Positions 6,950 to 8,227 of a stretch of 8,227 nucleotides of DNA are shown here, one piece after another (within the stretch, counting starts at the first letter, position 1; the number at the start of each line of letters is the position of its first letter). A model generated the notes under the pieces. The model worked only from the letters and a program-made list of their open reading frames with translations, made no database searches and was not told where the DNA came from. The position numbers and the translations under genes were made by a program. Location of the stretch: the NCBI GenBank assembly GCA_934247125.1, contig CAKQIZ010000079.1, forward strand, positions 1 to 8,227. The letters run 5' to 3'. The DNA is from an uncultured Clostridia bacterium. GTDB lineage: Bacteria; Bacillota; Clostridia; Peptostreptococcales; Anaerovoracaceae.

Positions 6950-6984
6950 AAATCCCGTCTGCACATAAACACAGGCGGGATTTT
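6950..6984 (+). terminator. Rho-independent terminator of argGH
   Basis: AAATCCCGTCTG (6950-6961) pairs with CAGGCGGGATTT (6972-6983) as a 12-bp stem with one T-G wobble and a 10-base loop, then T and GCTTCG. The T-run (TTTT at 6981-6984) is partly within the stem. On the minus strand the same stem is preceded by AAA and followed by AGTGTATGG, so it may also stop V-ATPase operon transcripts arriving from the right, less efficiently. Confidence 0.85.
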
Positions 6985-7029
6985 GCTTCGTCGATATTCC
7001 ATACGGTCTGATAACATTAATGATATGAT

Positions 7030-7722
7030 CTATTCTGCCAGGGCTTCCATTTCTCTTTTATCACGTTCACGCTTCTGCCTGATATTTTCCTCAAGCATCA
7101 TATCCTTTACCTTCATCAGCCTTGTCTGATTGCCCCTTTCATTTTCATCAAGCTTCATCTGGATATACCTGATAGTTGCTTCCAGTCTCGGGATCATAAC
7201 ATATTCCAGCGCATTGACACGGCGTCTGGTCTTTTCCAGCTCTGCAGCCAGCAAGTCAGTGGCTTTCTCCTTTTCTGCAAGTTCCAGCAGTGCGGGCAGT
7301 ATATCAGCGAGCTGGTAAACAGCATTGTCGAGTTCTCCCGAAGTTCTTGCAAAACCGTACGGCAAAATATCTGCCGGATCTTTTGCAATAGTTTCAAAAG
7401 GGAATCTCGGTACATTGACGCTCATTATGTTTTTCTTTTCCAGATCAAGTATGACGCCCTGTTTCGGAAACATCAGCGATTCTTCCATGACTTCACGGCT
7501 CATCATCGCGCTCGCTACCGAAAAGTTTCTGTATATCCTTTCAAGAGACTTCTCCACTTCCTGACGCAGCCTCCCGTTTTCACGAGCCAGCTCAAGGAAT
7601 TCTTTCATCAGCTCGTCACGTTTATCTTTGAGAAGCTTGTGGCCCCTCACCGCAGTCTTCAGTCTTTTCTTGAGAGCAGTCAGCATCATCCTCGTAGGAT
7701 TGACATTCATTCTTTCTGCCAT
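7030..7722 (-). CDS. atpD: V-type (A/V) ATPase subunit D
   Basis: 230 residues, near the usual 205-230. Subunit D (NtpD) is the long coiled-coil of the central stalk that turns inside the A3B3 head and couples it to the membrane ring. The N-terminal signature NPTRMMLTALKKRLKTAVRG begins at residue 7 and continues into a long helix; the protein is rich in Lys, Glu and Leu, with heptad-like helices at both ends and a less charged middle (about 85-125), as in the family. The order B then D, with D last, is the common bacterial V-ATPase arrangement (…A-B-D). AGGTGAT (7734-7728) overlaps the subunit B stop codon, and the gap to the B gene is 10 bases, so the two are cotranslated. Downstream it converges with argH; the shared hairpin at 6950 may serve as its stop. 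Whether the enzyme makes ATP or pumps H+ or Na+ cannot be told from this part. Confidence 0.93.
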   Translation of the reverse strand: MAERMNVNPTRMMLTALKKRLKTAVRGHKLLKDKRDELMKEFLELARENGRLRQEVEKSLERIYRNFSVASAMMSREVMEESLMFPKQGVILDLEKKNIMSVNVPRFPFETIAKDPADILPYGFARTSGELDNAVYQLADILPALLELAEKEKATDLLAAELEKTRRRVNALEYVMIPRLEATIRYIQMKLDENERGNQTRLMKVKDMMLEENIRQKRERDKREMEALAE

Positions 7723-7732
7723 AGTGCATCAC

Positions 7733-8227
7733 CTACCCGAGATATTTCTGTATCAGTTCATCTTTTATTCGCTTAAGCTCACTCTTCGGCAGCATCCTGA
7801 GCAGTTCCCAGCCCAGATCAAGTGTTTCTTCCACATTACGTTCTTTTTCGTATCCCTGTGATACATACTGTTTTTCAAACTCCTGACTGAACTTCGCATA
7901 CATAAGATCTATATCGGTAAGGGCCGCCTCTCCCAGTATAGTCATCAGTTCCAGACACTCTTTGCCTCTGGCATAAGCAGCAAAAAGCTGGTTCATCGTA
8001 TCTGCATGATCTTCACGTGTTTTTCCCTGACCTATACCCTTGTCTTTCAGACGTGAAAGTGACGGCAGGACATCTATCGGAGGCTGTACTCCTTTTCGGT
8101 AAAGATCGCGCGACAATATGATCTGCCCTTCAGTGATATATCCGGTGAGGTCCGGTATCGGGTGTGTCTTGTCTTCTTCAGGCATAGTCAGTATCGGTAT
8201 CATAGTTATAGAACCTTCATGACCTCT
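7733..8227 (-). CDS. atpB: V-type (A/V) ATPase subunit B, C-terminal part (cut by window edge)
   Basis: The open frame runs without a stop from the window edge, so only the last 164 or so residues are present; the Met encoded at 8203 is internal, because RGHEGSIT precedes it in frame and belongs to the conserved block that ends GSITxIPILTMP. The remaining sequence shows the family blocks [39 protein letters not shown] and GKTREDH. The full protein is normally about 460 residues. Subunit B (NtpB) is the non-catalytic nucleotide-site subunit of the A3B3 head; it alternates with catalytic subunit A. The C-terminal helical domain is intact and ends in KYLG. It lies directly upstream of subunit D in the same operon. 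Confidence 0.95.
   Translation of the reverse strand, partial: RGHEGSITMIPILTMPEEDKTHPIPDLTGYITEGQIILSRDLYRKGVQPPIDVLPSLSRLKDKGIGQGKTREDHADTMNQLFAAYARGKECLELMTILGEAALTDIDLMYAKFSQEFEKQYVSQGYEKERNVEETLDLGWELLRMLPKSELKRIKDELIQKYLG

Noticed and set aside
7733..8203. Subunit B gene taken as a complete 156-residue gene starting at the ATG at 8203.
   Set aside because: The frame stays open to the window edge and the eight upstream residues continue the conserved subunit B block, so this Met is internal.

Overview
The window reads as chromosomal housekeeping DNA from an anaerobic Firmicute, most likely a Clostridia-class bacterium. This rests on four things seen together: strong AGGAGG-type ribosome binding sites, a bacterial V-type (A/V) ATPase operon, the murB-PHP-rapZ cluster typical of that group, and a Bacillus/Clostridia-style ARG box before argG. 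The species cannot be told from the sequence alone. No mobile element, CRISPR array, rRNA or tRNA gene was recognised.

Region 1 (1-3960, minus strand) is one tightly packed operon, read from right to left: an AI-2E family membrane protein, murB (peptidoglycan precursor synthesis), a PHP-domain metal hydrolase, and rapZ (nucleotide-binding RNA adapter protein). Neighbouring genes overlap by 4, 8 and 4 bases, so translation is probably coupled. The PHP gene starts with TTG. A stem-loop with a T-run closes the operon just after rapZ, and a second strong hairpin sits at the left edge. The usual partners glmR/yvcK and whiA do not follow rapZ inside the window.

Region 2 (3900-4104) is an AT-rich divergent control region. 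It carries a good sigma-A type promoter for argG, a likely promoter for the leftward operon, and two matches to the ArgR/AhrC operator (ARG box). One box lies at the argG transcription start. The other lies between the two promoters.

Region 3 (4105-6984, plus strand) holds argG and argH, the last two steps of arginine synthesis (citrulline + aspartate to argininosuccinate, then to arginine + fumarate). The 157-base gap between them contains a long imperfect stem-loop and two small hairpins, but no clear terminator or promoter. A clear terminator follows argH.

Region 4 (7030-8227, minus strand) is the end of a V-type ATPase operon: the C-terminal part of subunit B (cut by the window edge), then subunit D. 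It converges on argH. 

Overall this is ordinary core metabolism. The points most worth a second look are the two-box arginine operator in the shared divergent region, the structured argG-argH spacer, and the rapZ cluster without glmR/whiA. I see no evidence for an undescribed defence, toxin or mobile system.
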